Below, piece after piece: positions 27,263 to 36,302 of a DNA stretch of 64,000 bases. How positions within the stretch are numbered: position 1 is the first letter of the stretch; every line of letters starts with the position of its first letter. The notes under the pieces were generated by a model. It saw nothing but the letters and a program-made list of their open reading frames with translations. It searched no databases and was not told the DNA's origin. A program made the position numbers and the translations under genes. Source of the DNA: Betaproteobacteria bacterium SCN2 (lineage in GTDB: Bacteria > Pseudomonadota > Gammaproteobacteria > Burkholderiales > Thiobacillaceae); NCBI GenBank assembly GCA_008923285.1, contig WBSG01000027.1, forward strand, positions 186,001 to 250,000, read 5' to 3'.

Positions 27263-28694
27263 AAGCCGCTTGTCCCTTCCCGGCGTTGCCGCCGCCCGCC
27301 TCGGCACGTCGCTTGCCGCGCTGGCGCTGGTCGCAGGCTGTTCCCTCATTCCCGACTTCATGCGCCCGGCCGCGCCGGTGCCGGAAAAGTTCGCCGGCGC
27401 CGGCGAATCGGCGGCAAGCGCCGTGCCCGGATGGCAGGCGTATTTCGCCGATCCCGCGCTGCACACGCTGATCGAGGCCGCACTCGCCCACAACCGCGAC
27501 ATGCGCATCGCCCTGTCGCGGGTGGAGGAAGCACGCGCGCAGGCCGGCATCGCCCGCGCCAACCGCTTCCCCACGCTCGAGGGCCAGGCAGCGGCAAACC
27601 GCAGCCGTACGCCCGAGGATCTTTCCGGCACCGGCAGCGCGCGCACGACCAGCCGCTATGACCTGGGGCTCGGCATCACGTCGTTCGAGCTGGATTTCTG
27701 GGGCCGCGTGGCGGCGCTGAACGAAGCCGCTCGCGCGCAGTACCTTGCCAGCGAGGAAGCGGCAAGGAGCTTCCGCATCAGCCTGATCGGCGATGTCGCA
27801 GCCGCCTGGCTGCAGCTTGTCGAGCTGGCGGAGCGCGAACGCCTGGCGCTCGCCACCCTGAAAAGCCGCGAGGAAAGCCTGGAACTCATCCGCAAGCGGC
27901 GCGATGCCGGGCTCGCCACCGATCTCGATGCGCTCGCAGCTGAAAGCCTGGCCGAATCGGTGCGCGGCCAGTGGGCGGAAACCAGGCGCCAGCGCATGCA
28001 GACGGAAAACGGACTCGGGCTGCTGACCGGGATGGCGGTGCCGCTGCCGCCTGCGCCCGACGTTTCCGCGTACCCGGCCATAGCCGAGCTGACGCCCGGC
28101 CTGCCGTCGGAGACGCTGCTCAAGCGGCCGGACGTGCGCGCAGCCGAACAGCGCCTGCTTGCCGCCAACGCCAACATCGGCGCAGCGCGTGCCGCCTTCT
28201 TCCCGAGCATCGCCCTGACCGCCAATCTCGGCACAGCCAGCAGCGAACTGTCCGGCCTGTTCGGCGGCGGCAGCCAGGCCTGGCTGTTCCAGCCCGTGCT
28301 GCGGCTGCCGCTGTTCGACGCCGGGCGCAACCAGGCCAGCCTCGACCTGGCCGAAGCGCGCAAGGTGACGGCGGTGGCCGATTACGAGAAAACCATCCAG
28401 GAAGCCTTCCGCGAAGTGGCCGATGCGCTCGCTGCGCAAACCGCCTACCGGGAACAACTGGCCGCGCAGGAAGCCAACCTGAAAGCCAGCCGGACCCGGC
28501 TCGAGCGCGTGAAGGCGCGTGCGGACACCGGCATCGCCAATTATCTGGAAGTGCTGGACGCGAGCCGCGACGCCTTCGCCGCCGAGCAGGCCGTGGTCAC
28601 CACCCGGCGCCTGATGCTCGGCGCCCGAGTCGCGCTGTTCCGCGCGCTGGGCGGCGGAGAACAGGACGCTATTCGCGTGGCGACAGGCGTGTGA
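27255..28694 (+). CDS. NodT/OprM-family outer membrane efflux lipoprotein, system 2
   Basis: A 479-residue outer-membrane factor with lipobox LVAGC (Cys29). NodT family features include WQAYFADPALHTLIEAALAHN near the N-terminus, SFELDFWGRV in the middle and RPDVRAAEQRLLAANANIG in the second repeat. It completes TetR-MFP-RND-OMF. The last 26 bp overlap the 3' end of the convergent DUF502 gene, an unusual antisense overlap. The N-terminus and length are normal for OprM/CusC-like proteins. Confidence 0.93.
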   Translation: MTKSRLSLPGVAAARLGTSLAALALVAGCSLIPDFMRPAAPVPEKFAGAGESAASAVPGWQAYFADPALHTLIEAALAHNRDMRIALSRVEEARAQAGIARANRFPTLEGQAAANRSRTPEDLSGTGSARTTSRYDLGLGITSFELDFWGRVAALNEAARAQYLASEEAARSFRISLIGDVAAAWLQLVELAERERLALATLKSREESLELIRKRRDAGLATDLDALAAESLAESVRGQWAETRRQRMQTENGLGLLTGMAVPLPPAPDVSAYPAIAELTPGLPSETLLKRPDVRAAEQRLLAANANIGAARAAFFPSIALTANLGTASSELSGLFGGGSQAWLFQPVLRLPLFDAGRNQASLDLAEARKVTAVADYEKTIQEAFREVADALAAQTAYREQLAAQEANLKASRTRLERVKARADTGIANYLEVLDASRDAFAAEQAVVTTRRLMLGARVALFRALGGGEQDAIRVATGV

Positions 28695-29253
28695 CGCCAG
28701 CAGTCAGCACATAGCGCATGGCGTCCTCCATGCTCATGTCGAGCGGCTCCAGCGCCGAGCGCGGCACCAGCACCGCGTAACCGCCAATCATGTAGCTCAT
28801 GGGCAGATAGACCATGACGCTGTCGCTGCCCTGGAAATCGGCCGGCAACTGCTCGTCGGCCTGGGTGATGAAGCCGATCAGGCGCACGCCGGTATCGCCC
28901 AAGGCAACCGCGACCACCTGCTCGAAATCCTTCTTCCTGGCGGGCGAAAAATAATCCATCAGGTCGCGAAACGCGGCATAGATCGACTTCACCACCGGCA
29001 GGTGGTAAAACACGCGTTCGCCGCGCATGAACAGCTGCTTGATCGGCCCGGTATGCATGAGCATGCCGACCACGAACATGAGCAGCAGCGCCGCCGCGCC
29101 GCCCATGCCGGGAAAGTAGATGTCCCGCGGAATCAGGTTGCGCAGCAGGGTTTCCGCGGAAACCGCCATCCAGTAAAGCAGGTAGAGCGTAAGGACCACC
29201 GGCAGCACGGTGATGAGGCCGGTAAGAATGTATTTGCCGATGGTTTTCATCAT
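28669..29253 (-). CDS. DUF502 family membrane protein
   Basis: A 194-residue protein with two TM helices (residues 8-30 and 53-75) followed by a soluble beta-rich domain. DUF502 signatures are GLITVLPVVLTLYLLYW, PVVKSIYAAFRDLMDYF and VMVYLPMSYMIGGYAVLVP. The family is widespread in proteobacteria and plants (LIKE COV); its molecular role is not established. Its 3' end overlaps the efflux outer membrane protein gene on the opposite strand by 26 bp. Confidence 0.9.
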   Translation of the reverse strand: MMKTIGKYILTGLITVLPVVLTLYLLYWMAVSAETLLRNLIPRDIYFPGMGGAAALLLMFVVGMLMHTGPIKQLFMRGERVFYHLPVVKSIYAAFRDLMDYFSPARKKDFEQVVAVALGDTGVRLIGFITQADEQLPADFQGSDSVMVYLPMSYMIGGYAVLVPRSALEPLDMSMEDAMRYVLTAGVTRLSPRE

Positions 29254-29395
29254 CTCATTTTCCCCTCAATGGCAGCAGTATCCACTTAGCCCCCAAACCC
29301 AGAACTCCAAGGAAAACCGCAAGACAGAAGGACATGCGCCGGGCAATTTTCCGCCAAGCATCGTCGCGATGCCGGCATTAGAGCGGCTTCCGGTC

Positions 29396-31063
29396 TTATT
29401 GCAGGCGTTGATGGTAGCCACCGTTCCGAGATAACCACTTCACGAAATCATCGGCCTGCATGGGCCGTGCGATCAAATACCCTTGCGCCATGTCACATCC
29501 TGCATTCCTGAGGAAATCGTACGCCTCGGCGGTTTCCACGCCCTCGGCGATGACTTTCATTCCCATCTTGTGCGCCAACGATACCGCAGCCTCCACGATA
29601 TGCACCGCACCCATATCATGCGGCAGACGACGCACGAATGACTGGTCGATTTTGATAAGCGAGATGGGGAGAAGATGAAGGTATTGCAAGGATGAATAGC
29701 CCGTTCCGAAATCGTCGATCGAGATGATCAGCCTCGACCCGGCCAGCCTCGCCAACTCATGGATAGTATGTTCCATGTCCGTCATCAACGCGGTTTCCGT
29801 GACTTCCAGTTCTATTACATCGCCCTTCAGACGGTGGTGGCCCAGCAGACGCAATATCAAATCGGCGAAGCCGGGCTGCAGCAGATTTCGCGGTGAGATA
29901 TTCACCGCCACCGACACTTCAATCGAGGATTCTTGCCATTGCACGGCCTGCGCCATGGCTTTGTCCAGGGCCAATTCCCCTATCAGGTTGATCAGCGTGC
30001 TGTGCTCGGCTCGGGGAATGAAGTTTCCGGGCAAAATAATTCCCTTCTCTGGGTGCATCCAGCGCATCAGTGCCTCTACGCCAAGAACCTTGCCTGAACC
30101 CAGGTCGATCTTCGGCTGATAGTGAAGCATCAGCTGTCCCTGACCAATCGCCTCCTTCAGTTCGCCGAGAATGGCCAGGTTCTCCTGTTTTGCGGAAACG
30201 AGAGCAGGGCTGTACGCAACCTTGTCCTGCGCCTTCTCAAGCGCAACAGCCAACGCAACCTCAGCCATCTGCACCGACGACTCCGGCGCCCTCATCGGCT
30301 GATCGAACACATACCCCATCCTTATGTCCGCATGAATCTGGATGCCGTCGAAGAGAAACGGCATCTGAAAAGCATCGACCAGCTTGCCGACCAGCGCTTC
30401 CGCGTCCTCGCCGCATTGATCTATCAATACAGCGATCTGTGAAGATCCAAGCCGATAGGTGGACGCACCGCATGGCAAGGCACCTTCGACTCTTTGCGGA
30501 GCCTGTTGGATGATCTCCGATATGACCGTCTCGCCGAAGCTTGACCTCAGCTCGAGTTCGTTCTCGATGATGATGACAACCAAAACCGGCTGCCCTCTCT
30601 TGCCGCGGCCTTTTGCGAATGGCTGCAGGCTGTCGAGCAAGGCATTGCGATTCGGCAGCCGGGTGCCGAGATCGTGCCGGGAAACCCACTTGATGCGCTC
30701 GATATACGATCTCGCCGCGTCGCTGGCGACGCCGGAAAGAAAACCGATCAGGACGAAAAAGCCGGTTCGGTAGAGCCAGTTTGCCGTCTGCTGCATTTCC
30801 CCGGTGCCGACATCGATCGGCATGAACGGCCCCAGCACGAAGCCCCCCAGCAATCCGACCAGGATGCCGCCCTTGAATCCGAACACCAGGCCGGAAAGCA
30901 AAATGGGGATATACATCGAGTGCGAATACACGAATTTGATCCCGCCGGTCATGTACACAAGCACATAAACGCCGGCCACCATGAGAGCAAGCAGCAGCAC
31001 CGATAACCTGCAAATAGCGCGTCGCCGCCGATCAAGCAGCTCCAGCACTCGCGACATCTCCAT
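29396..31063 (-). CDS. membrane EAL-domain c-di-GMP phosphodiesterase with degenerate GGDEF
   Basis: A 555-residue protein. N-terminal membrane region (residues 17-115) with about four TM helices, then a GGDEF-like domain (RHDLGTRLPNRNALLDSL) in which the GGDEF signature is replaced by LGSSQ, so no cyclase activity is expected. It ends in an intact EAL domain: GVEALMRWMHP, NISPRNLL, ELEVTETAL, IDDFGTGYSSL, KIDQSFV, IAEGVET and QGYLIARPM, carrying the metal and base residues. The predicted reaction is c-di-GMP to pGpG. SD GGGAGGGGT precedes the ATG; a second ATG two codons in is equally plausible. Signal sensed by the membrane part is unknown. Confidence 0.92.
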   Translation of the reverse strand: MEMSRVLELLDRRRRAICRLSVLLLALMVAGVYVLVYMTGGIKFVYSHSMYIPILLSGLVFGFKGGILVGLLGGFVLGPFMPIDVGTGEMQQTANWLYRTGFFVLIGFLSGVASDAARSYIERIKWVSRHDLGTRLPNRNALLDSLQPFAKGRGKRGQPVLVVIIIENELELRSSFGETVISEIIQQAPQRVEGALPCGASTYRLGSSQIAVLIDQCGEDAEALVGKLVDAFQMPFLFDGIQIHADIRMGYVFDQPMRAPESSVQMAEVALAVALEKAQDKVAYSPALVSAKQENLAILGELKEAIGQGQLMLHYQPKIDLGSGKVLGVEALMRWMHPEKGIILPGNFIPRAEHSTLINLIGELALDKAMAQAVQWQESSIEVSVAVNISPRNLLQPGFADLILRLLGHHRLKGDVIELEVTETALMTDMEHTIHELARLAGSRLIISIDDFGTGYSSLQYLHLLPISLIKIDQSFVRRLPHDMGAVHIVEAAVSLAHKMGMKVIAEGVETAEAYDFLRNAGCDMAQGYLIARPMQADDFVKWLSRNGGYHQRLQ

Positions 31064-31128
31064 ACCCCTCCCTCGTCGTGTTTAATGATTCGCCCGAATA
31101 ACCTGCGATTGCCGGCAATCCGGCCATG

Positions 31129-31503
31129 CTAGACCATGAACTCCCGCTTGACCACGCCGACAATCACTTCTGGACAAACCTCGCGGACAATGTCGCCATC
31201 GCAATACCGCGCACCGCCTTGAATCAGCACAAAATAAAATGCACAGCCAGATACTCTACGAAGCGCAGGGCGCCAAGCATTTGCCGAATCGAGGAAAATT
31301 ACTTCATCTGCAGAACGACGCTGCCTAGGCTTTGAGCCACGCTGAGCGAGAACACCACGACGAATATCAGGAGGATCAAGTTCTTGCGCTTCAGCAAGCC
31401 AACCGATGACACCAGCGTGTCGCCTAACACCAAAAAAATCGAGTACAAATTTCCGGGAATGTTCAAGCATGACGGACATGCCTGAAGCCAGGTTTCGCAG
31501 CAT
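31129..31503 (-). CDS. doubtful hypothetical ORF in AT-richer gap (124 aa)
   Basis: The stretch 31064-31727 has no recognised gene and is visibly less GC-rich than its surroundings. This frame ends in a fairly protein-like segment (CAFYFVLIQGGARYCDGDIV, CPEVIVGVVKREFMV), but its first half is irregular and no SD precedes its ATG. It overlaps another doubtful frame (31299-31532), and at most one is real. It could be the decayed 3' part of a longer gene. No family is recognised. Confidence 0.25.
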   Translation of the reverse strand: MLRNLASGMSVMLEHSRKFVLDFFGVRRHAGVIGWLAEAQELDPPDIRRGVLAQRGSKPRQRRSADEVIFLDSANAWRPALRRVSGCAFYFVLIQGGARYCDGDIVREVCPEVIVGVVKREFMV

Positions 31504-31532
31504 CTGGGAGAACGATTCCCTCTTCTAAACAA
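31299..31532 (-). CDS. doubtful small membrane-protein ORF (77 aa, TTG start)
   Basis: Alternative frame in the same AT-richer gap. Its C-terminal half contains a basic flank and a hydrophobic helix (LKRKNLILLIFVVVFSLSV) that looks like a genuine TM segment, ending SLGSVVLQMK. Only a TTG or internal GTG start is available and no SD is visible. It may be a fragment of a membrane protein. Mutually exclusive with the overlapping 124-residue frame. Confidence 0.25.
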   Translation of the reverse strand: MFRRGNRSPRCCETWLQACPSCLNIPGNLYSIFLVLGDTLVSSVGLLKRKNLILLIFVVVFSLSVAQSLGSVVLQMK

Positions 31533-31727
31533 AATGAAACCGTAGGTTTTGCATCAGGGAAGCCACAGTGGAAAACCTTTCCCCATGATGAAATCCATGA
31601 CACCAGCGTTACAAAAAATGGGGCTGTAATTATTCATTATCGCTCCTTGAGCCTAACGTTCGCTGCTCGACATTCGCCATCCGTTACATGCTGCGGAACT
31701 TCCACTCGACATTTCTGTAGTGGAAAA

Positions 31728-31919
31728 TCAATCCTCCCGGTTAATATCAACCCGAATGATCGTACCGAGGTCGAGCGACTGCAGCGCACCGACGGCCGCC
31801 TCCCATCGCCCGGCTTCGCACAGGCCTCGCAGGGCGGCATCTTCGTAGGCATCTATGGCTGCCCGCAGGCAGGCCGTGCGAATGGTTTCAGCAAGCTGCA
31901 GGGTATCCATGGCAGACAA
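31728..31919 (-). CDS. conserved-looking small hypothetical protein (63 aa)
   Basis: Encodes MSAMDTLQLAETIRTACLRA... AALRGLCEAGRWEAAVGAL, an alpha-helical, codon-typical sequence. A good SD (CTGAGGAGCGGAG) places the start at TTG 31917-31919; an ATG three codons later is the alternative. It lies 36 bp downstream of the sulfotransferase on the same strand and could form one transcript with it. I have an impression that similar short proteins are common in betaproteobacteria, but I recognise no function. Confidence 0.6.
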   Translation of the reverse strand: MSAMDTLQLAETIRTACLRAAIDAYEDAALRGLCEAGRWEAAVGALQSLDLGTIIRVDINRED

Positions 31920-31955
31920 CTCCGCTCCTCAGTATCGACAGAATTCGCGGCCCTG

Positions 31956-32651
31956 TCATTCCGCTCCGGCACTCAACGCCTCGTCGGGAAACTTGTAGCC
32001 GAAATACTCCAGTTCGAAGGCGAAGACATTCGCCACGACCTTCCTGGCTCTTTCACTGTAAAGCATTTCGACCCTGGCATCATTCGGCCGTATGCCGGAT
32101 TTGAAATTGGGCAACAAGGATGGTTCCCACGGGACCGAGAGCCTCGCACACACTTTCTCCAGGTCGCCGGCCAGGTTTTCGTAGCGCACGACCTCATCGA
32201 GACAGAATTTTCCGTCGATGAGATATTTGTCCCTGTCGAGCGGAAGCTGCGAACCCTGCAGCAGCCACTGTTCGAACAGCGCCCGTTCCCGCGCCGGGTC
32301 GGCCAGTTGCACGGGATTGTTGGCCGCGCGGCGGACAAAATAGAATGCCGAAACGACCTTGTCGAACGGATTGCGCACGACACAGAACTTGAAATACTCC
32401 GCCCACGCCCCCTCGCCGATACCGCGCCGAATCAGCGCTGCCGGCATGTGGTTCCACCACCTGCAGTTCGATGGCATGTTAGGCCCCCTGAAACCGATTA
32501 TGCCGGCCTCGGAAACGTATTCGTTGCGCCAGTGGCTCTGCGACCATTCGCCCTCCGGCATGCAGAACCGTTCGAAATAGGACTCGACGGAAGTGCCGCC
32601 CGTCTTCAAGGTCTTCGTGTAGATGAATTTGTGGCGATGGCTTACAAGCAC
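31956..32651 (-). CDS. sulfotransferase family protein
   Basis: A PAPS-dependent carbohydrate-type sulfotransferase (Sulfotransfer_2 fold), 231 residues. The 5'-phosphosulfate loop is KFIYTKTLKTGGTSVESYF near the N-terminus and the 3'-phosphate-binding strand is FCVVRNPFDKVVSAFYF (about residue 90). I choose GTG at 32649-32651, preceded by AGAAGGGTAATTGCA, giving VLVSHRHKFIYTK, the usual N-terminus; a GTG ten codons earlier is possible. It probably modifies a surface polysaccharide or lipid. The locus is AT-richer than its neighbours and isolated from glycan genes, suggesting transfer. Confidence 0.85.
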   Translation of the reverse strand: MLVSHRHKFIYTKTLKTGGTSVESYFERFCMPEGEWSQSHWRNEYVSEAGIIGFRGPNMPSNCRWWNHMPAALIRRGIGEGAWAEYFKFCVVRNPFDKVVSAFYFVRRAANNPVQLADPARERALFEQWLLQGSQLPLDRDKYLIDGKFCLDEVVRYENLAGDLEKVCARLSVPWEPSLLPNFKSGIRPNDARVEMLYSERARKVVANVFAFELEYFGYKFPDEALSAGAE

Positions 32652-32732
32652 TGCAATTACCCTTCTGCAAAAATCCTGCACTCAAGCGCGAGCCAACGTG
32701 GCTGCAGCAGCGTGTTCACGACCCGGCGTCAA

Positions 32733-33443
32733 TCATACCAAGCTGTTGCGCGGGCGACTGCTGTCTGCTTCCAAATTCCGCAGCGCCTCGCAGCACTGCC
32801 GGCAAAACCGCGCCGCCTCGCGCCTGCCGACCACGCCATCCAGCGTGAAATCGGCAAGTCGCCGGCCAAAGACCCTGTGCGACAGCCAGCGGAACAGCCC
32901 GCGCATTTCGTTGAAGAAAAAGTATTCGTGATGATCGCTGGAAATGGCGAGGCGGCCGGCCGGAAACGCGCCGCGTGAGCGCAGGGCCGCCTCCAGCGGC
33001 GTGAACAGCATGTCGATTTCGAATACCTTGAGCGGCGGGCCGCAAAAAGTGGCGAAACAGGCCACCTGCCGGCCTTCAAGGCCGCCAACGGCATCCAGCC
33101 AGCGCGCCACCGGATAAGACAGATACAGCCACTTAGGCGTGCCCAGCAGCACCAGATCGAAGCCGGATACGTCATCGTTGACGAGCGGCCGGATCGCCTG
33201 CCGTGGCTGGAAATAATGGCGCTGCCAGATGCGGCGGAAGCGGCTGCTTGCCAGATACAGCGGTAACGCCGGCAGCAAGGGCAGGAGCGGAACGGGCAGC
33301 AGCCACTTGTTCCACTCGCACTCGGCGCGGATGGCCTCGTTCGTGACTTCGTGCCCGCAACTGCGCATCTCCTCGGCAAGCATCCTCGCCAGGCGCGCAG
33401 TATGCCCGCTGCGCGAATAATGGACGACGAGGACGCGCGCCAA
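32733..33443 (-). CDS. flavodoxin-fold NAD(P)H oxidoreductase-like protein
   Basis: A 236-residue protein with a flavodoxin-like FMN phosphate-binding loop HYSRSGHTARLA at the N-terminus and a second FMN-contact strand LVLLGTPKWLYLSYPVARWL (about residue 97). A hydrophobic insertion WLLPVPLLPLLPALPLYL (about residues 47-64) could be a membrane-associating or hydrophobic helix, unusual for flavodoxins. Cysteines cluster near the C-terminus (ARFCRQCCEAL). Substrate unknown. It ends 8 bp from the thioredoxin-TPR gene, probably co-transcribed. Confidence 0.75.
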   Translation of the reverse strand: MARVLVVHYSRSGHTARLARMLAEEMRSCGHEVTNEAIRAECEWNKWLLPVPLLPLLPALPLYLASSRFRRIWQRHYFQPRQAIRPLVNDDVSGFDLVLLGTPKWLYLSYPVARWLDAVGGLEGRQVACFATFCGPPLKVFEIDMLFTPLEAALRSRGAFPAGRLAISSDHHEYFFFNEMRGLFRWLSHRVFGRRLADFTLDGVVGRREAARFCRQCCEALRNLEADSSRPRNSLV

Positions 33444-33451
33444 GAACCGGC

Positions 33452-34312
33452 TTAATTCAGGGCGCTGGCCAGCAGGCGCCGATAGCGCGAAACCAGTTCG
33501 CCCTGACCGCCCAGCAGGTTGAACACGTCGAGCAGGGTCTTGCGGCCGATGTCGTCCTGGAAGCCGCGGTCACGGCGCACGATTTCGATGAGCTGCCCCA
33601 TGCCCTCTTCAAAGCGGCCGGAGCCGATCATCAGGTTGGCGAGCTTGAGGCGGGCGTCGAGATTGCCGGCATCGGCCTCGATGGCGGCCGACAGCGTGCC
33701 TTCGTTCTCGCCGCCGGCGTTCATTTCCGCGAGCCTGATCTGCGCCGTCAGCTGCATGGTGCGTGCGTCCTTCGCCACCTCGTCGTTGCGGATGCTCGCC
33801 AGCAGCCGGCGCGCTTCCTCGATTTCGCCCTGGACAAGCATGATTTCGGCAGCATCCACCCTCACCCATTCGTTGCCGGGGTCGAGCTGCGAGGCCTGCG
33901 CCAGCAGTTGCAGGGCGCCGGCCTCGTCGCCCGCGCCGCGCTTCAGCTGCGCCTGTTGGCGCAGCTCCTCCGCGGGGCTCGGCATGATCTTGCCAAGCCA
34001 TTCGCGCACCGCACTTTCCGGCAGCGCCCCGGAAAACTCGTCGACGATCTTGCCATTGACCACGGCCTTCACGTCCGGAATGCCGCGCACGCCGAACTGG
34101 GCCGAGAGTTCCTGGTTCTCGTCGGCGTTGACCTTGGCGAGCACGAACTTGCCGGCGTATTCGGCCGCGAGCTTTTCCAGAATGGGCTTCAGCGTCTTGC
34201 ACGGGCCGCACCACGGCGCCCAGAAATCCACCACCACCGGCTGATTGAAGGAAGCCTGGATGACTTCTTGCTCAAAGTCGGCAAGGCCGACGTCTTTGTC
34301 GAATGCGGACAT
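33452..34312 (-). CDS. cnoX: thioredoxin-TPR co-chaperone CnoX/YbbN-like
   Basis: A 286-residue protein with an N-terminal thioredoxin domain (VVVDFWAPWCGPCKTLKPIL, catalytic Cys pair near residues 35-38; cis-Pro in GVRGIPDVKAV) and a C-terminal TPR region (about residues 120-285). CnoX/YbbN proteins protect substrates from oxidation and hand them to GroEL. Unlike E. coli YbbN, which has a changed CxxC, this one keeps WCGPC and may be a true oxidoreductase. No SD is evident before the ATG. A GGGAGG-type palindromic repeat lies just upstream. Confidence 0.92.
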   Translation of the reverse strand: MSAFDKDVGLADFEQEVIQASFNQPVVVDFWAPWCGPCKTLKPILEKLAAEYAGKFVLAKVNADENQELSAQFGVRGIPDVKAVVNGKIVDEFSGALPESAVREWLGKIMPSPAEELRQQAQLKRGAGDEAGALQLLAQASQLDPGNEWVRVDAAEIMLVQGEIEEARRLLASIRNDEVAKDARTMQLTAQIRLAEMNAGGENEGTLSAAIEADAGNLDARLKLANLMIGSGRFEEGMGQLIEIVRRDRGFQDDIGRKTLLDVFNLLGGQGELVSRYRRLLASALN

Positions 34313-34342
34313 GGCTTAGACCTTCACGCAATTACAAAATCA

Positions 34343-34419
34343 TTTAACAGGGAGGTGAAGAGAGGCTAGGGAGGAGATCATTTATCGCCTTACTCCCTTA
34401 CCTCCTCTTCCTCCCTGTT
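34343..34419. repeat. GGGAGG-type palindromic intergenic repeat, copy 2
   Basis: AACAGGGAGG (34346-34355) and CCTCCCTGTT (34410-34419) are perfect inverted ends. The interior TAGGGAG/CTCCCTTA units pair imperfectly. Related to the copy at 11161-11233, sharing TTAACAGGGAGG. It lies between the DUF2288 and thioredoxin genes. Confidence 0.65.
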
Positions 34420-34435
34420 CATTGCTTTCTTGAAT

Positions 34436-34741
34436 TCAACCCGCTTTGCGTTCCTGCACCAGCACCCACGGCGCCACCACCACGCTCCACAGCGCGGGAT
34501 CGCGCGCCAGCCAGTCGCGCGCCTGGTCGTCGCTGACCTTGCCCAGCTGATTGGCCTGCATCCAGCGGCCGACGGCGGCGCCGTCGTCCTGCGCCATGGC
34601 CAGCGCAACCGCCACCAGGTCGAGTTCGCCGGCCACGCGCAGCACCACGCCACGCGCGTGATGGCGCTGCATTTCGGCCCAGCTTGCCTTGGCGGTCTCG
34701 CCGTTGAGCTTGGCGCGGAGGATTTCGGTGGGTTCAGTCAT
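34436..34741 (-). CDS. DUF2288 family protein
   Basis: A 101-residue protein matching DUF2288 by its conserved layout: ASWAEMQRHHARGVVLRV, ELDLVAVALAMAQDD, and the C-terminal WSVVVAPWVLVQERK. The family is cytoplasmic, found mainly in beta- and gammaproteobacteria, and uncharacterised. It is flanked by palindromic repeats on both sides (34343-34419 and 34768-34849). Confidence 0.88.
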   Translation of the reverse strand: MTEPTEILRAKLNGETAKASWAEMQRHHARGVVLRVAGELDLVAVALAMAQDDGAAVGRWMQANQLGKVSDDQARDWLARDPALWSVVVAPWVLVQERKAG

Positions 34742-34767
34742 CGCGAATCGCCAATTCCAAAAAATCT

Positions 34768-34849
34768 ACACAGAGGTAACAGAGGCAGCAGAGGAAACCA
34801 AAAAACCAATAATCGGGGCATTCCTCTGTTCCCTCTGCTTCCTCTGTGT
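34768..34849. repeat. triple-CAGAGG palindromic repeat, copy 2
   Basis: CAGAGG at 34771, 34780 and 34789 (9-bp period) faces CCTCTG at 34823, 34832 and 34841 (9-bp period), with ACA and TGT flanks and a 28-nt A-rich centre. It is the same architecture as 11443-11509 with a different spacer, showing that the arms rather than the centre are conserved. Confidence 0.85.
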
Positions 34850-34867
34850 CAAAGGCTTTTGCGCCTT

Positions 34868-36271
<1,404 letters not shown>

Positions 36272-36302
36272 TTACCGGAGATGCTGCACTTGGATGGCCC
36301 GG

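Noticed and set aside
24467-27646. Long minus-strand open frame opposite the AcrB-like gene
   Set aside because: Antisense shadow caused by GC-biased third positions; translated sequence is His/Arg/Glu-rich without motifs.
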